A stretch of 64,000 nucleotides of DNA from Candidatus Poribacteria bacterium (GCA_028820635.1 JAPPIG010000132.1:62001-126000), one strand, 5' to 3'; counted from the stretch's first letter, positions 53,249 to 63,294 are shown. Notes: a model not told the origin generated them from the letters alone. Program-made: numbers and translations.

Positions 53249-55360
53249 ATGCGCCGTTTCTTTTTCTTTTGGAGCCTGATGGCAATTGTCTTAATTTACG
53301 CAAGCCTCGCTTCTGCCGTGTCAACATCTTTATGGGAACAACACCAAAGAACGCATTTTGAAGCGGGCGAAATTAAAAATATTTCTGTCTCAAGCAAGGG
53401 TGATGCCAGTTTATCCTTTAAAATAGATGGTCTCACAAAAATTGATGAAGCCCGAGTATGGGCACTCGTTGAAGATTCTGAGGGCAATATCTATGCGGGA
53501 ACAGGCAACGAAGGCAAAATATATAAAATTAGCGCAGATGGAAAAACATCTACGCTTTATTATGATTCACCAGAAGTTGAAATTTATAGTCTTGCTATTG
53601 CACCGGACGACACACTTTATGCTGGTACAGGTCCCGATGGTTTGATCTATAAAATTACCGATCAAACTACCCCTCCCAAAACCATTCTGAGTAAGGGCGA
53701 TAAGTATGTGTGGGCAATGCATCTGGATGACGAAGGTAATCTGTATGCTGCTACAGGGACTGAAGGAAAAATCTATAAAATCACACCTGAAGGTGAATCC
53801 AGTGTTCTCTTTGATGCAGAAGAAAAAAACATAAGGTCCTTGGTGGCATTTGATGGTGGATTTTATGCAGGCAGCGGGGACAACGGAATTATCTATAAAA
53901 TCATGGACGATGGCACGGCAAACGTGATATACCAAGCCAAAGAAAAAGAGATACGAAACCTGATTATGGATAGTGAAGGGAACGTCTACGCATCGGCTGT
54001 TACGGCAGTACCGATGGATAGAGGTAGTCCCCGTGCAAGTAGAGGACCTTCTATTCCTGCCCCACAGGCACCGGGTAGCGGTCCCCCAAAAGAAAACAAA
54101 TCGTATATCTACAGGTTACACCCTGATGGCACAACGGCATTGGTGTGGAGTGCACCGGAACCAGTTATCCACGCTATTGTTTTGGAAAGTGATAAGCAAA
54201 TCTTAGTAGGAACTGGAAACAATGGCAAATTGTATCGCGTCCAGACAAAGACGGGTGATTTTGAGACCATCGGAAAGTGTTCCGGCAAGGATGTCATAGC
54301 GATCCATCAGACAGAACATGCAGATAGTATGAAAACGATATTGGGTACTGGAAATGCCGGTAAACTCTTTACGCTTACATCATCGCATGTTGAAGAAGGT
54401 ACGCTTGAATCCTCTGTCCACAATGCACAAAGTTTGTCGCGTTGGGGTAAACTCTCGTGGGAAGCTGAAGTCCCTGATGGCACTTCAATCACCTTTGCAA
54501 CTCGTTCAGGGAACACCCGCAAACCGGATGATACGTGGAACAAATGGTCAGAGGAACTCGCCACACCAGAAGGTTCGCAAATTCCGAATGCGGATGGTCA
54601 ATATATCCAGTGGCGAGCGAAGTTCACTACCACTAACCCTGCGGAAACACCTACTTTGAAAAAGGTCACACTTGCATCCGCTCAAACTAATATTAAACCA
54701 AAGATCAACGAGATCAGCATTAATACTGGTACGACCAGTTCTCAAAGACCTTCAGCCAGTAGACCATCACCACCAAGTAGCTCAAGTAGGGGTTCTTCTT
54801 CCGCTAATGCTTCTCCGAAAAGATGGAACATTGGGTGGAAAGTTGAAGATGCCAATAAAGACACACTACAGTTCTTCGTCTATTATAGTGCTGTCGGTGA
54901 CGATGAAAATTGGCAACTTCTTAAAAAAGAACTCGCTGCTCCGAGTTATGCTTGGGATATCACATCAATCGCTGATGGGAAATACCAATTGAAAATCGTT
55001 GCTACAGATAAGCTGAGTAATCCTGTCGGATGGGAGAAAACAGCTGAAAAAGTCAGTGCCCCATTCACTGTGGATAATACCGACCCTGATGTCGGCGAAA
55101 TCGATGTTAAACCAAACGAGGATGGTACATTTAATATTACTTGTGATGTCTCCGATATGATGAACACCATCCAAAAAGCTGTTTACAAGATAGACAACGA
55201 TGAGCAGTGGAAAGTTATCTTCCCTGAAGATGGCATCTTCGATTCCAAAGAGGAGCAGCTGCTGTTGAAAACTGGCAAATTGCCTGAAGGCACACATAGC
55301 ATTACAATTCGGGTGACCGACAGAGCACAGAATGTAGCAACAGGTCGCCAAAGTTTCTAA
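53249..55360 (+). CDS. Exported beta-propeller protein
   Basis: 703 residues from the ATG at 53249 (SD AGGAGG). Signal peptide MRRFFFFWSLMAIVLIYASL, mature from about SAVST. Residues about 70-350 hold six or seven propeller blades with repeats such as GNIYAGTGNEGKIYKI, GNLYAATGTEGKIYKI and GGFYAGSGDNGIIYKI. A Ser/Pro linker near 500 (SRPSPPSSSSRGSS) leads to immunoglobulin-like beta domains (WKVEDANKDTLQFFVYYSA). No catalytic motif is visible. It follows the S55 peptidase and may be its substrate, adaptor or surface partner, which is inference. A strong terminator lies 28 nt after the stop. Confidence 0.85.
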   Translation: MRRFFFFWSLMAIVLIYASLASAVSTSLWEQHQRTHFEAGEIKNISVSSKGDASLSFKIDGLTKIDEARVWALVEDSEGNIYAGTGNEGKIYKISADGKTSTLYYDSPEVEIYSLAIAPDDTLYAGTGPDGLIYKITDQTTPPKTILSKGDKYVWAMHLDDEGNLYAATGTEGKIYKITPEGESSVLFDAEEKNIRSLVAFDGGFYAGSGDNGIIYKIMDDGTANVIYQAKEKEIRNLIMDSEGNVYASAVTAVPMDRGSPRASRGPSIPAPQAPGSGPPKENKSYIYRLHPDGTTALVWSAPEPVIHAIVLESDKQILVGTGNNGKLYRVQTKTGDFETIGKCSGKDVIAIHQTEHADSMKTILGTGNAGKLFTLTSSHVEEGTLESSVHNAQSLSRWGKLSWEAEVPDGTSITFATRSGNTRKPDDTWNKWSEELATPEGSQIPNADGQYIQWRAKFTTTNPAETPTLKKVTLASAQTNIKPKINEISINTGTTSSQRPSASRPSPPSSSSRGSSSANASPKRWNIGWKVEDANKDTLQFFVYYSAVGDDENWQLLKKELAAPSYAWDITSIADGKYQLKIVATDKLSNPVGWEKTAEKVSAPFTVDNTDPDVGEIDVKPNEDGTFNITCDVSDMMNTIQKAVYKIDNDEQWKVIFPEDGIFDSKEEQLLLKTGKLPEGTHSITIRVTDRAQNVATGRQSF

Positions 55361-55388
55361 CACTACTCTTTGTAGTAAACTATTTGTA

Positions 55389-55424
55389 GGGCGGGTTTTT
55401 AAACCCGCCCTATTTTTATTTTTG
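55389..55424 (+). terminator. Intrinsic terminator of the S55/propeller operon
   Basis: Perfect stem GGGCGGGTTT-TT-AAACCCGCCC (55389-55410) followed by TATTTTTATTTTT. Confidence 0.9.
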
Positions 55425-55529
55425 TATCTCTTTTTACTTAAATCTAAAATAGGCGAATCCCTCGGTTGGTGGGGTTAGGAAACCACACTATAAGCGTCAA
55501 TTCAAGGATTTACCAATCATTTTTCGGTG

Positions 55530-55800
55530 GTTTCTATCCCTCTTGTAGGTTGGGTTGAGGCACGAAACCCATAAGTGTCAACTTAAGGATATTTCCCATT
55601 GTTGGAGGGGTTTTCAACCCCGATTTTATTGGTTAGGTCTCACAATATCGGGCTTACAAAGCCCTCCAACAAGAGAAAATACAGCATTTTTTTTAAGTTG
55701 ACACCTATGGGTTGAGGCACGAAACCCAACATCAAACGCTTTTACATACTGTAAATGTTGGGTTTCACCTTCGGTTCAACCCAACCTACGATTAAACTGT
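55530..55800 (+). repeat. Mosaic of palindromic repeats
   Basis: Contains TAGGTTGGGTTGAGGCACGA-type units at about 55544 and 55710 (also inverted at 33625), TTAAGTTGACACC-type arms near 55577 and 55698, and the 29769 repeat inverted near 55645-55673. It fills the gap before the ManD-like gene together with nothing coding. Confidence 0.7.
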
Positions 55801-55925
55801 TGTATATCGGGTTTCACTTGACAAGTCGTATTCAGTTTGATAAATTCTATCACAGAGAATATCAAAAGCTACCAATCCTACTTGACATAGGATTTCTACC
55901 GTTAAGAAATAGGAGAACTGATACC

Positions 55926-57119
55926 TTGAAAATAACAGATGTCAAAACTATTCTGACTGCCCCTGATGGAATTCGGCTTGTCGTTGTAAAAGTTGAAACG
56001 AGTGAACCCGATTTATACGGTGTAGGTTGTGCGACGTTTACACAACGTCCGCTTGCTGTTGCGACCGCTGTTGATGAATACCTAAAACCTTTTCTAATTG
56101 GGAAAGACCCTACCAACATAGAGGATATTTTCCAGACAAGTTTTGTCAGTTCGTATTGGCGAAATGGACCGGTGCTGAATAACGCGCTTAGCGGTGTGGA
56201 TATTGCGCTGTGGGACATTATGGGCAAACGCGCGAACATGCCTGTCTATCAACTACTCGGTGGTAAATGTCGTGAGGCAGCAACGCTTTACGGGCACGCA
56301 GGTGGTGGAACTTTTGAAGAGGTGGAAAACAGCGTCCGGCGATATATGGAACAAGGGTATCGTTATGTGCGCGCACAAGTTGCAATTCCCGGACACTCTA
56401 CTTACGGTGCAGGCGGCGGCAAGCGAAGTTCTCCTGCATTTGAGCCGACACCTTATGTCAATACAGTCATTAAACTTTTTGACCATCTGCGGACAAAATT
56501 GGGTGATGAGGTTGAACTGCTGCACGATGTGCATGAACGGATACCACCGATTCAAGCAATTAATCTTGCCAAAGGACTGGAACCGTATAATCTATTTTTC
56601 CTTGAAGATCCGTTTGCACCGGAAGACGTTGACTATTTCCAACTGATGCGTCAACAGACAAGCATCCCAATTGCGATGGGAGAATTGTTTAACAATCCGA
56701 ATGAATATGTGCATCTCATTAAAGACCGACTGATTGATTTTATTCGGGTGCATATTTCGCAGATTGGTGGTATTAGTCCTGCTCGGAAACTCGCTGCTTT
56801 CTGCGAATTTTTCGGTGTACGCACAGCATGGCACGGACCGGGTGATGTTTCTCCTGTTGGGCATGCTGCCAACGTCGCTTTAGATTTAGCATGTTATAAC
56901 TTCGGGATTCAAGAACAGCATGTATTTGGTGAAAACACAAAAGAGGTTTTCCCAGGTTGCCCAGAAATTCGGGACGGTTGTTTTTGGGCAAATGAAGCAC
57001 CCGGACTCGGTATTGATGTCAACGAAGAACTTGCGGCACAATTCCCATTCCCAGAACACCCACTCAACGGTGGTTGGGCACCAGTGCGCCGAATGGACGG
57101 TACAGTTATTCGTCCTTAG
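55926..57119 (+). CDS. Enolase-superfamily protein, ManD/RspA-like
   Basis: 397 residues from the TTG at 55926 (AGGAG about 10 nt upstream); a longer frame from 55755 would read repeat DNA. Metal ligands: D in LLHDVHERIPP, E in FFLEDPFAPED and E in AMGELFNNP; the acid/base His in AWHGPGDVSPVGHAANVALD. This set is characteristic of the D-mannonate dehydratase (ManD)/RspA group. The presumed reaction is dehydration of a hexonate such as D-mannonate, although several RspA-like members have low or other activity. It precedes FG-GAP and LamG exported proteins, 12 nt before the next start. Confidence 0.9.
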   Translation: MKITDVKTILTAPDGIRLVVVKVETSEPDLYGVGCATFTQRPLAVATAVDEYLKPFLIGKDPTNIEDIFQTSFVSSYWRNGPVLNNALSGVDIALWDIMGKRANMPVYQLLGGKCREAATLYGHAGGGTFEEVENSVRRYMEQGYRYVRAQVAIPGHSTYGAGGGKRSSPAFEPTPYVNTVIKLFDHLRTKLGDEVELLHDVHERIPPIQAINLAKGLEPYNLFFLEDPFAPEDVDYFQLMRQQTSIPIAMGELFNNPNEYVHLIKDRLIDFIRVHISQIGGISPARKLAAFCEFFGVRTAWHGPGDVSPVGHAANVALDLACYNFGIQEQHVFGENTKEVFPGCPEIRDGCFWANEAPGLGIDVNEELAAQFPFPEHPLNGGWAPVRRMDGTVIRP

Positions 57120-57131
57120 ATTTACGGTATT

Positions 57132-58778
57132 ATGAAATGCTTCACTTATGTTGCTTCAATGCTATTGGTAAGTCTCACACACGCGGAGATACATTTTACG
57201 CGGGTAACTGAGGAAGCGGGTATCCAATTCCGTCATTTTAATGGTGCAACTGGAGAAAAACATCTCGTTGAAACAATGGGTGGCAGTGCCGCTTTCTTTG
57301 ATTACAACAACGACGATAACATAGATATATATCTGGTTAATGGTGCACCTCTCACTGAAAAAATGCCAGATATCCTTCCCACAAATCAACTCTATCAGAA
57401 TAATGGTGATGGCACTTTCACTGACGTGACGCTACAAGCAGATGTTGGTGATACCGGTTATGGTATCGGTTGTTGTGTAGCAGATTACGATAACGATGGC
57501 AACCGTGATCTCTTTGTCACCAATTTCGGGCAAAATGTTCTCTACCGGAATAATGGTGATGGCACTTTTACTGATGTATCACGCCATGCAGGAATTACGA
57601 GCGAAAAACACTTTTCTGCTGGTTGTGCCTTTGCTGATTACGACAACGATGGATGGCTTGATCTGGCTGTTGTGAACTATGTGTTGCTTGATCTGGAAAA
57701 CGCTCCAGATTGTTCTCAAGGTGGAATCCCAGCATATTGTCGTCCGGAAGATTTTGCTCCTGCTCCAGATGTCCTTTACCGCAATAACGGTGACGGCACT
57801 TTCACCGATGTAACAAAGGACGTTGGTCTTACCTCACTCGGCAGAGGACTCGGTGTTGTTTGGACAGATGTTGATAATGATGGCTGGCTTGACCTCTATA
57901 TCGCAAATGACCGAGACGCTAACTTTTTATATCATAACAACGGTAATGACACATTCACCGAGTTAGGTGAATTGTCTGGAATTGCCCGTAATGAGCATGG
58001 CGACGCAGAAAGTAGCATGGGTATTGACACTGCGGATTACGATAACGACGGTGATCTTGACGTAATTCTCACGCATTACCAAGCCGAAACGAACACGCTT
58101 TATCAGAATGATGGAAAGGGTGTTTTTTGGGATGTTACTGCACAAAGTCGTTTAGGCGAACCGACGCTATTACCGCTTGCATGGGGCACAAACTTCGTCG
58201 ATTTTGACAATGATGGCTGGCTTGACCTCTTTTTCGCAAATGGACACCTCCATGACAATATTGAGGAATTGGAGGAGATAGGGGTTTATAAACAACGTAA
58301 TCAGCTTTTCTACAATCAAGGAAATGGAATATACACGGATATTTCGAATAAGTGTGGGAATGGGTTGTTAATCCAGAAATCCAGTCGAGGCTCCGTTTTT
58401 GGAGACTACGACAACGACGGTGATTTGGACATCCTTGTCATGAACATCTCGGATACACCGGATCTGCTGCGGAACGATACGCCGCCAGTTCACCGTTGGT
58501 TGAACATTAAGCTTATCGGCAAACAATCGAATCGGAATGGAATAGGCGCGAAAGTAACGCTTCATATTGGAAATACACAGTTACTGCGCGAAGTGAAGAG
58601 TGGCGGAAGTTATCTTTCTCAAAACTCGTTTCGACTTCAGGTTGGATTGGGGACAGTAGAAAGGGTTGACCGATTAGTTGTTCAGTGGCAAAATGGTATT
58701 CAAGATGTTATTAAAAATGTGAAAAGTAATCAGTGGTTGACAATTCGTGAAGGAGATGGTATCATTTCGTTCAAATGA
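57132..58778 (+). CDS. Exported FG-GAP repeat / ASPIC-UnbV protein
   Basis: 548 residues. Signal peptide MKCFTYVASMLLVSLTHA. The body has seven or so FG-GAP/VCBS calcium-binding repeats, each with an acidic loop such as FFDYNNDDNIDIYLVNG, DYDNDGNRDLFVTNFG and DYDNDGWLDLAVVNY, and each preceded by LYRNNGDGTFTDV. The C-terminus is the ASPIC/UnbV domain: NRNGIGAKVTLHIGN followed by LRLQVGLG-like and VVQWQNGIQD. Such CRTAC1-like proteins are extracellular beta-propellers; none is an enzyme. They are plentiful in Poribacteria and Planctomycetes. Confidence 0.93.
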   Translation: MKCFTYVASMLLVSLTHAEIHFTRVTEEAGIQFRHFNGATGEKHLVETMGGSAAFFDYNNDDNIDIYLVNGAPLTEKMPDILPTNQLYQNNGDGTFTDVTLQADVGDTGYGIGCCVADYDNDGNRDLFVTNFGQNVLYRNNGDGTFTDVSRHAGITSEKHFSAGCAFADYDNDGWLDLAVVNYVLLDLENAPDCSQGGIPAYCRPEDFAPAPDVLYRNNGDGTFTDVTKDVGLTSLGRGLGVVWTDVDNDGWLDLYIANDRDANFLYHNNGNDTFTELGELSGIARNEHGDAESSMGIDTADYDNDGDLDVILTHYQAETNTLYQNDGKGVFWDVTAQSRLGEPTLLPLAWGTNFVDFDNDGWLDLFFANGHLHDNIEELEEIGVYKQRNQLFYNQGNGIYTDISNKCGNGLLIQKSSRGSVFGDYDNDGDLDILVMNISDTPDLLRNDTPPVHRWLNIKLIGKQSNRNGIGAKVTLHIGNTQLLREVKSGGSYLSQNSFRLQVGLGTVERVDRLVVQWQNGIQDVIKNVKSNQWLTIREGDGIISFK

Positions 58779-58806
58779 TAAATGTTTGGTATAGGAGGAA
58801 AGTCAG

Positions 58807-59601
58807 GTGAACACGAAGATTTGTGTTGTTTATATTATAGTGATCATTATGTTTATTACAAGCCCGTATGCGTTTGGGAAAATTGACCCTGATACCGTTG
58901 CTGGCATGTGGCTTTTTGAAGAAGGTGGTGGCGATGTTGCAAAGGATAGTTCCGATGCGGGAAACGATGGGACTATCGCAGGACCTAAGAAGTGGCAAGA
59001 TGGAAAATTTGGAAAAGCACTCGAATTCAACGGTAACAATGTCTATGTTGAGGTAGAAGCGAACGACAGTATTATCCTTGAAGAATTAACAATTGTTGCT
59101 TGGGCAAATCTGAAACCGTCAAAAGGGACACGCTGGCAATCTATTATGATGCGGGGACAGAATCCACGGAACTATCTGTTGGTTGTGGATAGAGACACTC
59201 AAACGCTTCAGCTGAGTATTACTAAAGGTGCCCCTGGCGCATGGGCGGGTCCAAAGGGTGGTCCAGTGATTACAGGCGATGGGTGGCACCACCTCGCGGG
59301 CGTTTTCGGTGAAGATGAAGGTTTAGTGATCTACACCGATGGTGAGGAGGTTGGTAAACAAGTTTATGCGAAGCCGAGCCTTGATGCGAATCCTTCTCGG
59401 ATGCGAATTGGTGATGGGTCTGACGGAGGACATCAATGTGAAGGCTTACTTGACGAGGTTGCGCTATTTGACGTGCCGCTTTCACAAGAGGACATAAAAA
59501 CCGTTATGGAAGAAGGACTTGAAAGGGCAACCGGATTTCTGGTGGTTGAACCTGAAAGCAAATTGACAACAATTTGGGGCAAACTGAAAACAGGATTGTA
59601 G
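58807..59601 (+). CDS. Secreted LamG-domain protein
   Basis: 264 residues. GTG start at 58807 with GGAGG about 10 nt upstream. Signal peptide NTKICVVYIIVIIMFITSP, then KIDPDTVAGMWLFEEGGGDV (start of the LamG fold), GWHHLAGVFGEDEGLVIYTD and CEGLLDEVALFDVPLSQEDI. The tail VVEPESKLTTIWGKLK matches that of the LamG protein at 32476. It is the last gene of the ManD-FG-GAP-LamG run. Likely an extracellular glycan-binding protein. Confidence 0.88.
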   Translation: MNTKICVVYIIVIIMFITSPYAFGKIDPDTVAGMWLFEEGGGDVAKDSSDAGNDGTIAGPKKWQDGKFGKALEFNGNNVYVEVEANDSIILEELTIVAWANLKPSKGTRWQSIMMRGQNPRNYLLVVDRDTQTLQLSITKGAPGAWAGPKGGPVITGDGWHHLAGVFGEDEGLVIYTDGEEVGKQVYAKPSLDANPSRMRIGDGSDGGHQCEGLLDEVALFDVPLSQEDIKTVMEEGLERATGFLVVEPESKLTTIWGKLKTGL

Positions 59602-59604
59602 TAT

Positions 59605-61065
59605 TTATTCCTTGCGCTGACGGATTTCTTTCAAACCTTCTTGATAGGTCGGATTATCGGGTGCGAGTTCAATCGCCTTTAAAACTGCAGTTTCTGCATC
59701 GCTATATTTGCCAGTCTTGTAATACAACCATGAGAGTGTGTTATAGTAGGGTGCGGATTTTGGGGAAAATTCTGTCGCTTTGCGTGCTAATTCGATCGCT
59801 TTCTCCAGATTTCGATCGTATTGTCCATATAGATACGCGAGTCCATGGTATGCGGCTGCCATCTCTGGGGCAAGTGTGATTGCGCGTTGATAATGCTTTT
59901 CTGCATTATCAAACTTTTTGTCTGTTGTGTAGAGCGTGCCTAACATAAGGTGCGATTCTGGAAAATCTGCATTTAGCGTGAGTGCTTGTTGGAACTGTTT
60001 TATGGCGTTCTGTCCATCTCGATTCTGCATATAAGCGATGCCAAGGTAATGGTATATTTCGGTTGTCTTTAAACCGAGTTGGATGGCATGTTTATAGTGT
60101 GTAATCGCTTGCGTAACATTTTCTTGCTCCAATGCAATTCTACCCAACCCCGCGGACACTTGTGCAATATCACTATCTAATCTGCTATGTTTGCGAATAC
60201 GTTCAAATTCCTGGGTAGCCTTTTCATATCTTTCATATTTGAGATAGATATTTGCGAGTTTGCGTAACGTTTCTACTTTTTTAGCAGCATCTGCACTAAA
60301 CACTGCTTCAAGATGTTTTTGGATATCTGCATCTGCTCTCTTCAAGGTGCGAAACCGCTGCATCGCTTTTTCTGCCTCTAATGTATCCCCTGTCTGACGG
60401 TAACATCGCGCAAGTTGATAGTGGGCATTTGGCATCGTTGGAACTAACCCAGCAGTTTTCTGATATGCCGTGATCGCCTTCTGCCAATCCTGTTTACGAC
60501 TGTAAAGCACACCGAGATGGTAGTACGCATCGGCAAATTTTGAATCATCCGTTATTGCTTGCTGTTGTGCTTCAATCGCTTTCTCTATTTCTCCACGTCC
60601 AGCATAGATTCTTCCGAGGTTATGTTGCGCTTCGGCGACACCAGCCGCACCTTGTTCTACAACTTTTGCATAGAACTGAATCGCATCATCAAACTTCCCC
60701 TGTCGGTAAGCGATATATCCTAACCCTAAAAATGCTTGTGCTTTTACAACGCGGGTTTGTTGGCTTTGATTTTCGGATGCCTCTAAATGGAGCGCGTCCT
60801 GATACGCACGAATAGCCTCAGCGTAATGCCCAAGTTGAGAATAGGCGTATCCTAAACGGGTAAGTGTCTTTCCGTTTTCTTTATTAGGTGTATTTTGGAG
60901 GTGCTTAGTGAAGTGTTGAATTGCTTGTGCATAATCGCCTCTCTGAAGCGCATCTTCACCAAGTTCATATATTTTTTTCGCGATTGCGGGCTGCGCATCA
61001 AATACGCCGAAGAGGCTAATTAGCAAGAACAAAATGAAGGATAGCCAACGACTTAGGGTCTTCAT
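59605..61065 (-). CDS. Exported TPR-repeat protein
   Basis: 486 residues from the ATG at 61065, which starts a signal peptide (MKTLSRWLSFILFLLISLFG); TTG at 61107 and an ATG at 61074 are alternatives. About twelve TPRs cover the rest (for example GYAYSQLGHYAEAIRAYQDA, LGVLYSRKQDWQKAITAYQK). No other domain is seen. It acts as an interaction scaffold in the periplasm or at the outer membrane. It follows murB on the same strand, the frames overlapping slightly if the TTG is used. Confidence 0.85.
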   Translation of the reverse strand: MKTLSRWLSFILFLLISLFGVFDAQPAIAKKIYELGEDALQRGDYAQAIQHFTKHLQNTPNKENGKTLTRLGYAYSQLGHYAEAIRAYQDALHLEASENQSQQTRVVKAQAFLGLGYIAYRQGKFDDAIQFYAKVVEQGAAGVAEAQHNLGRIYAGRGEIEKAIEAQQQAITDDSKFADAYYHLGVLYSRKQDWQKAITAYQKTAGLVPTMPNAHYQLARCYRQTGDTLEAEKAMQRFRTLKRADADIQKHLEAVFSADAAKKVETLRKLANIYLKYERYEKATQEFERIRKHSRLDSDIAQVSAGLGRIALEQENVTQAITHYKHAIQLGLKTTEIYHYLGIAYMQNRDGQNAIKQFQQALTLNADFPESHLMLGTLYTTDKKFDNAEKHYQRAITLAPEMAAAYHGLAYLYGQYDRNLEKAIELARKATEFSPKSAPYYNTLSWLYYKTGKYSDAETAVLKAIELAPDNPTYQEGLKEIRQRKE

Positions 61066-61096
61066 TGGTATCATCTCTAATTGTAATGGAGAAGTT

Positions 61097-62008
61097 TTAT
61101 TCGTCAAATCCTAAACGTTTTACCTCTGTTTGAAGCAAGATCCCAGTCTTTTCACGTACCTGCTTTTGAATATATGCGACTAAGTCTAAAACATCCGCCG
61201 CTGTCGCGTTGTCCATATTGAGGATAAAATTGCCGTGAACCGTAGAAACCTCAGCGCCACCGATACGATGCCCTTTCAAACCACTAACGTCTATTAGTCG
61301 CCCCGCAGAATCACCAGGGGGATTCTTAAAGATGCATCCCGCATTCTCTTCGGCAAAAGGTTGTGTTTCGGTTTTCTGTTTGAAGAAGTCTTGCATCCGT
61401 GCCGTAATTGTATCTGCATCCCCATGCTGAAGTCTGAGCGTTGCACCTATAACGCAAAAATAGCTATCTAACCTGCTATGCCGATATTCAAAGTTTGCTT
61501 CCTCGTGGGTTAGTTTAACGAGTTCACCCGTATCACGCATTACGGTAACATCCGTGACGACATCCCCGAAACTACTCCCCCATGCGCCAGCGTTCATAAT
61601 GAGTGCACCGCCGACAGCACCAGGAATGCCGAGCGCAAATTCTACACCGCTCAACCCTTGTTTTGACATAACTTTGGATAGCCCCGGTAATGGATGCCCC
61701 GCACCAACGGTAACAATTTCCCCATCAACCTGCAGTTCTGCTAACTCTCCGATTAACCTGACGCTAATACCATTGAACCCTTTATCACTTACTAATAGAT
61801 TTGAACCTCTTCCGATGACTGCAACGGGAACTTCCCAGTTGCGATGGAAACGTGCTAATGCTGCTAATTCGTCTATCGTGCTTACTTCTATGTAGGCAGT
61901 CGTTTCTCCACCAATTTTGAAGTAGGTATGTTTTGCGAGTGGTTCTCCGAACCGTAGCCTTGTGTCAGGCTGTGTTATAATTTTTGGTAGTGCGTCTTTC
62001 CAATTCAT
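61097..62008 (-). CDS. murB: UDP-N-acetylenolpyruvoylglucosamine reductase
   Basis: 303 residues, the short (type II) form. FAD enzyme that reduces enolpyruvyl-UDP-GlcNAc to UDP-MurNAc in peptidoglycan synthesis. Motifs: LAKHTYFKIGGETTAYIEV, AVIGRGSNLLVSD, GVEFALGIPGAVGGALIMNA, the catalytic Ser in NPPGDSAGRLID and Glu in LLQTEVKRLG. Its minus-strand promoter is TTGATA, 17 nt, TATAAT (62030-62058). Unlike the usual mur/dcw cluster, it stands apart, with a TPR gene downstream. Confidence 0.94.
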   Translation of the reverse strand: MNWKDALPKIITQPDTRLRFGEPLAKHTYFKIGGETTAYIEVSTIDELAALARFHRNWEVPVAVIGRGSNLLVSDKGFNGISVRLIGELAELQVDGEIVTVGAGHPLPGLSKVMSKQGLSGVEFALGIPGAVGGALIMNAGAWGSSFGDVVTDVTVMRDTGELVKLTHEEANFEYRHSRLDSYFCVIGATLRLQHGDADTITARMQDFFKQKTETQPFAEENAGCIFKNPPGDSAGRLIDVSGLKGHRIGGAEVSTVHGNFILNMDNATAADVLDLVAYIQKQVREKTGILLQTEVKRLGFDE

Positions 62009-62029
62009 TATGTGTTTCCTTTTGTTTCA

Positions 62030-62058
62030 ATTATAGCACATAAGTTGAGAGGTATCAA
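62030..62058 (-). promoter_or_regulatory. Promoter of murB
   Basis: Minus strand TTGATA (62053-62058), 17-nt spacer, TATAAT (62030-62035). Confidence 0.65.
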
Positions 62059-62127
62059 ATTTGAAATTTACTGAGGATGATTCATAAATATAAGTATACA
62101 AAGAAACAATAAGGCTTGTTAAATAAC

Positions 62128-63277
62128 AGGGTTATTCAGTTTTAAAGATTCTTATATTATCAAGTTTACTGCGAGTTTAGGTTTTGAAGCATAATATTTC
62201 ATTTTATCGGCAATACGCGTTATCCCTGAAAATCGGAATACGGATAATGCTGTATTGCGTAAAGCAGCCATGATTTGTGGGATACCACCACACCGGACAG
62301 GAGAGACATCTTCTCCGAGCACCATATCTCGCATCCAATGTGACTTGTTCTCTATTGACCAATGTCCACGCCGTAAAGCAAGTAAGCGTTTTGCAGATGC
62401 TGCTTCGGGACTTAGACTTGTTATGCCATAGTGGACTTTGTGTGTTTCTTTGCCTGTGTTCAGTTTCTTGCATGTATAACGATATTGGTCACTTGCGCTA
62501 TTCCTGGCCAGTCAAGATACGCATTGAGACTTGTGCTTGCTTTGACACACCTTGTTTCAAGTCTCCCATGTGATTTTTCATAAGTCTCATGCTTGTAAAT
62601 AGGGTCTCCCAATAGAGGATGTGTTGCGTCCTCAGAAAGTGTGTCAGCAACGCCTTGAAAGAGTTTTCGGATATCATCGTAAAGGTCAGGTTGGTTGTCT
62701 TTGACAGGAAACATATAGTCTCCATCACGATTTATGATGGCGTGGCAGAAAGTGCGCTGTGTCAAAAGTGCGTCCGTTGTGATGACTTTCCCACTCACAT
62801 CAAACGCTTTGAGGATCTCTGTTGAGATCGGTATTTCGTTCGCTTTGTCGCTGACACTTTGCTGCGTGAGGGTAACCCCTAACTCGTGGGAAACGACAGA
62901 AAGCAGGTGCATCGTTATCGCACCACTTTTTTTAGAGGCACGCATCGTTTTGCCATCTATAGCGACTGTGTCAAGACATCCTGTCAAATCGAGACGACTT
63001 TCTATCAAGGTGTTTACCCACGCTGTTAGGGTCTGTTCTAATGCCACAACATCTAACTCTTTCAGTAGATTGTCGTTTCCCTTTCTCGTTGCGTGGGTCT
63101 GTCACTTCTGCTAACATATCTAACAAGTGGCAAGATAGTTTTCTTGTCATGCTTCACCTCAAAAATAGTATAGTTTTAAGGTGAAGTATAGCAGATATGG
63201 TGTGAAAAGACACACTATATCTGCTTTTCATAAAAAAATAAACACTTGTGAAAAAATATAGAAAACTAAATAACCCT
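62128..63277 (-). mobile_element. Decayed ISAs1-family insertion sequence
   Basis: Terminal inverted repeats AGGGTTATTCAGTTTT (62128) and its partner AGGGTTATTTAGTTTT (reverse strand from 63277) match at 15 of 16 positions and enclose a broken ISAs1-type transposase. No target duplication is evident. Total 1150 bp, shorter than the usual 1.2-1.4 kb because of an internal deletion. Confidence 0.8.
62152..63150 (-). pseudogene. ISAs1-type transposase, internally deleted and frameshifted
   Basis: The N-terminus starts at an ATG at 63150 (LLDMLAEVTDPRNEKGK). It then jumps to ELDVVALEQTLTAWVN in another frame, so about 70 codons are missing. The central DDE region is intact (VAIDGKTMRASKK, VITTDALLTQR, DGDYMFPVKDNQPDLY), but near 62492 the frame shifts by one base before RYTCKKLNTGKETHKVHYGI and GHWSIENKSHWMRDM, the usual C-terminal motifs. 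Both lesions make a functional protein unlikely. It resembles the H-repeat/ISAs1 group. Confidence 0.85.
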
Positions 63278-63294
63278 ATAAAAAGAGAAATAAG

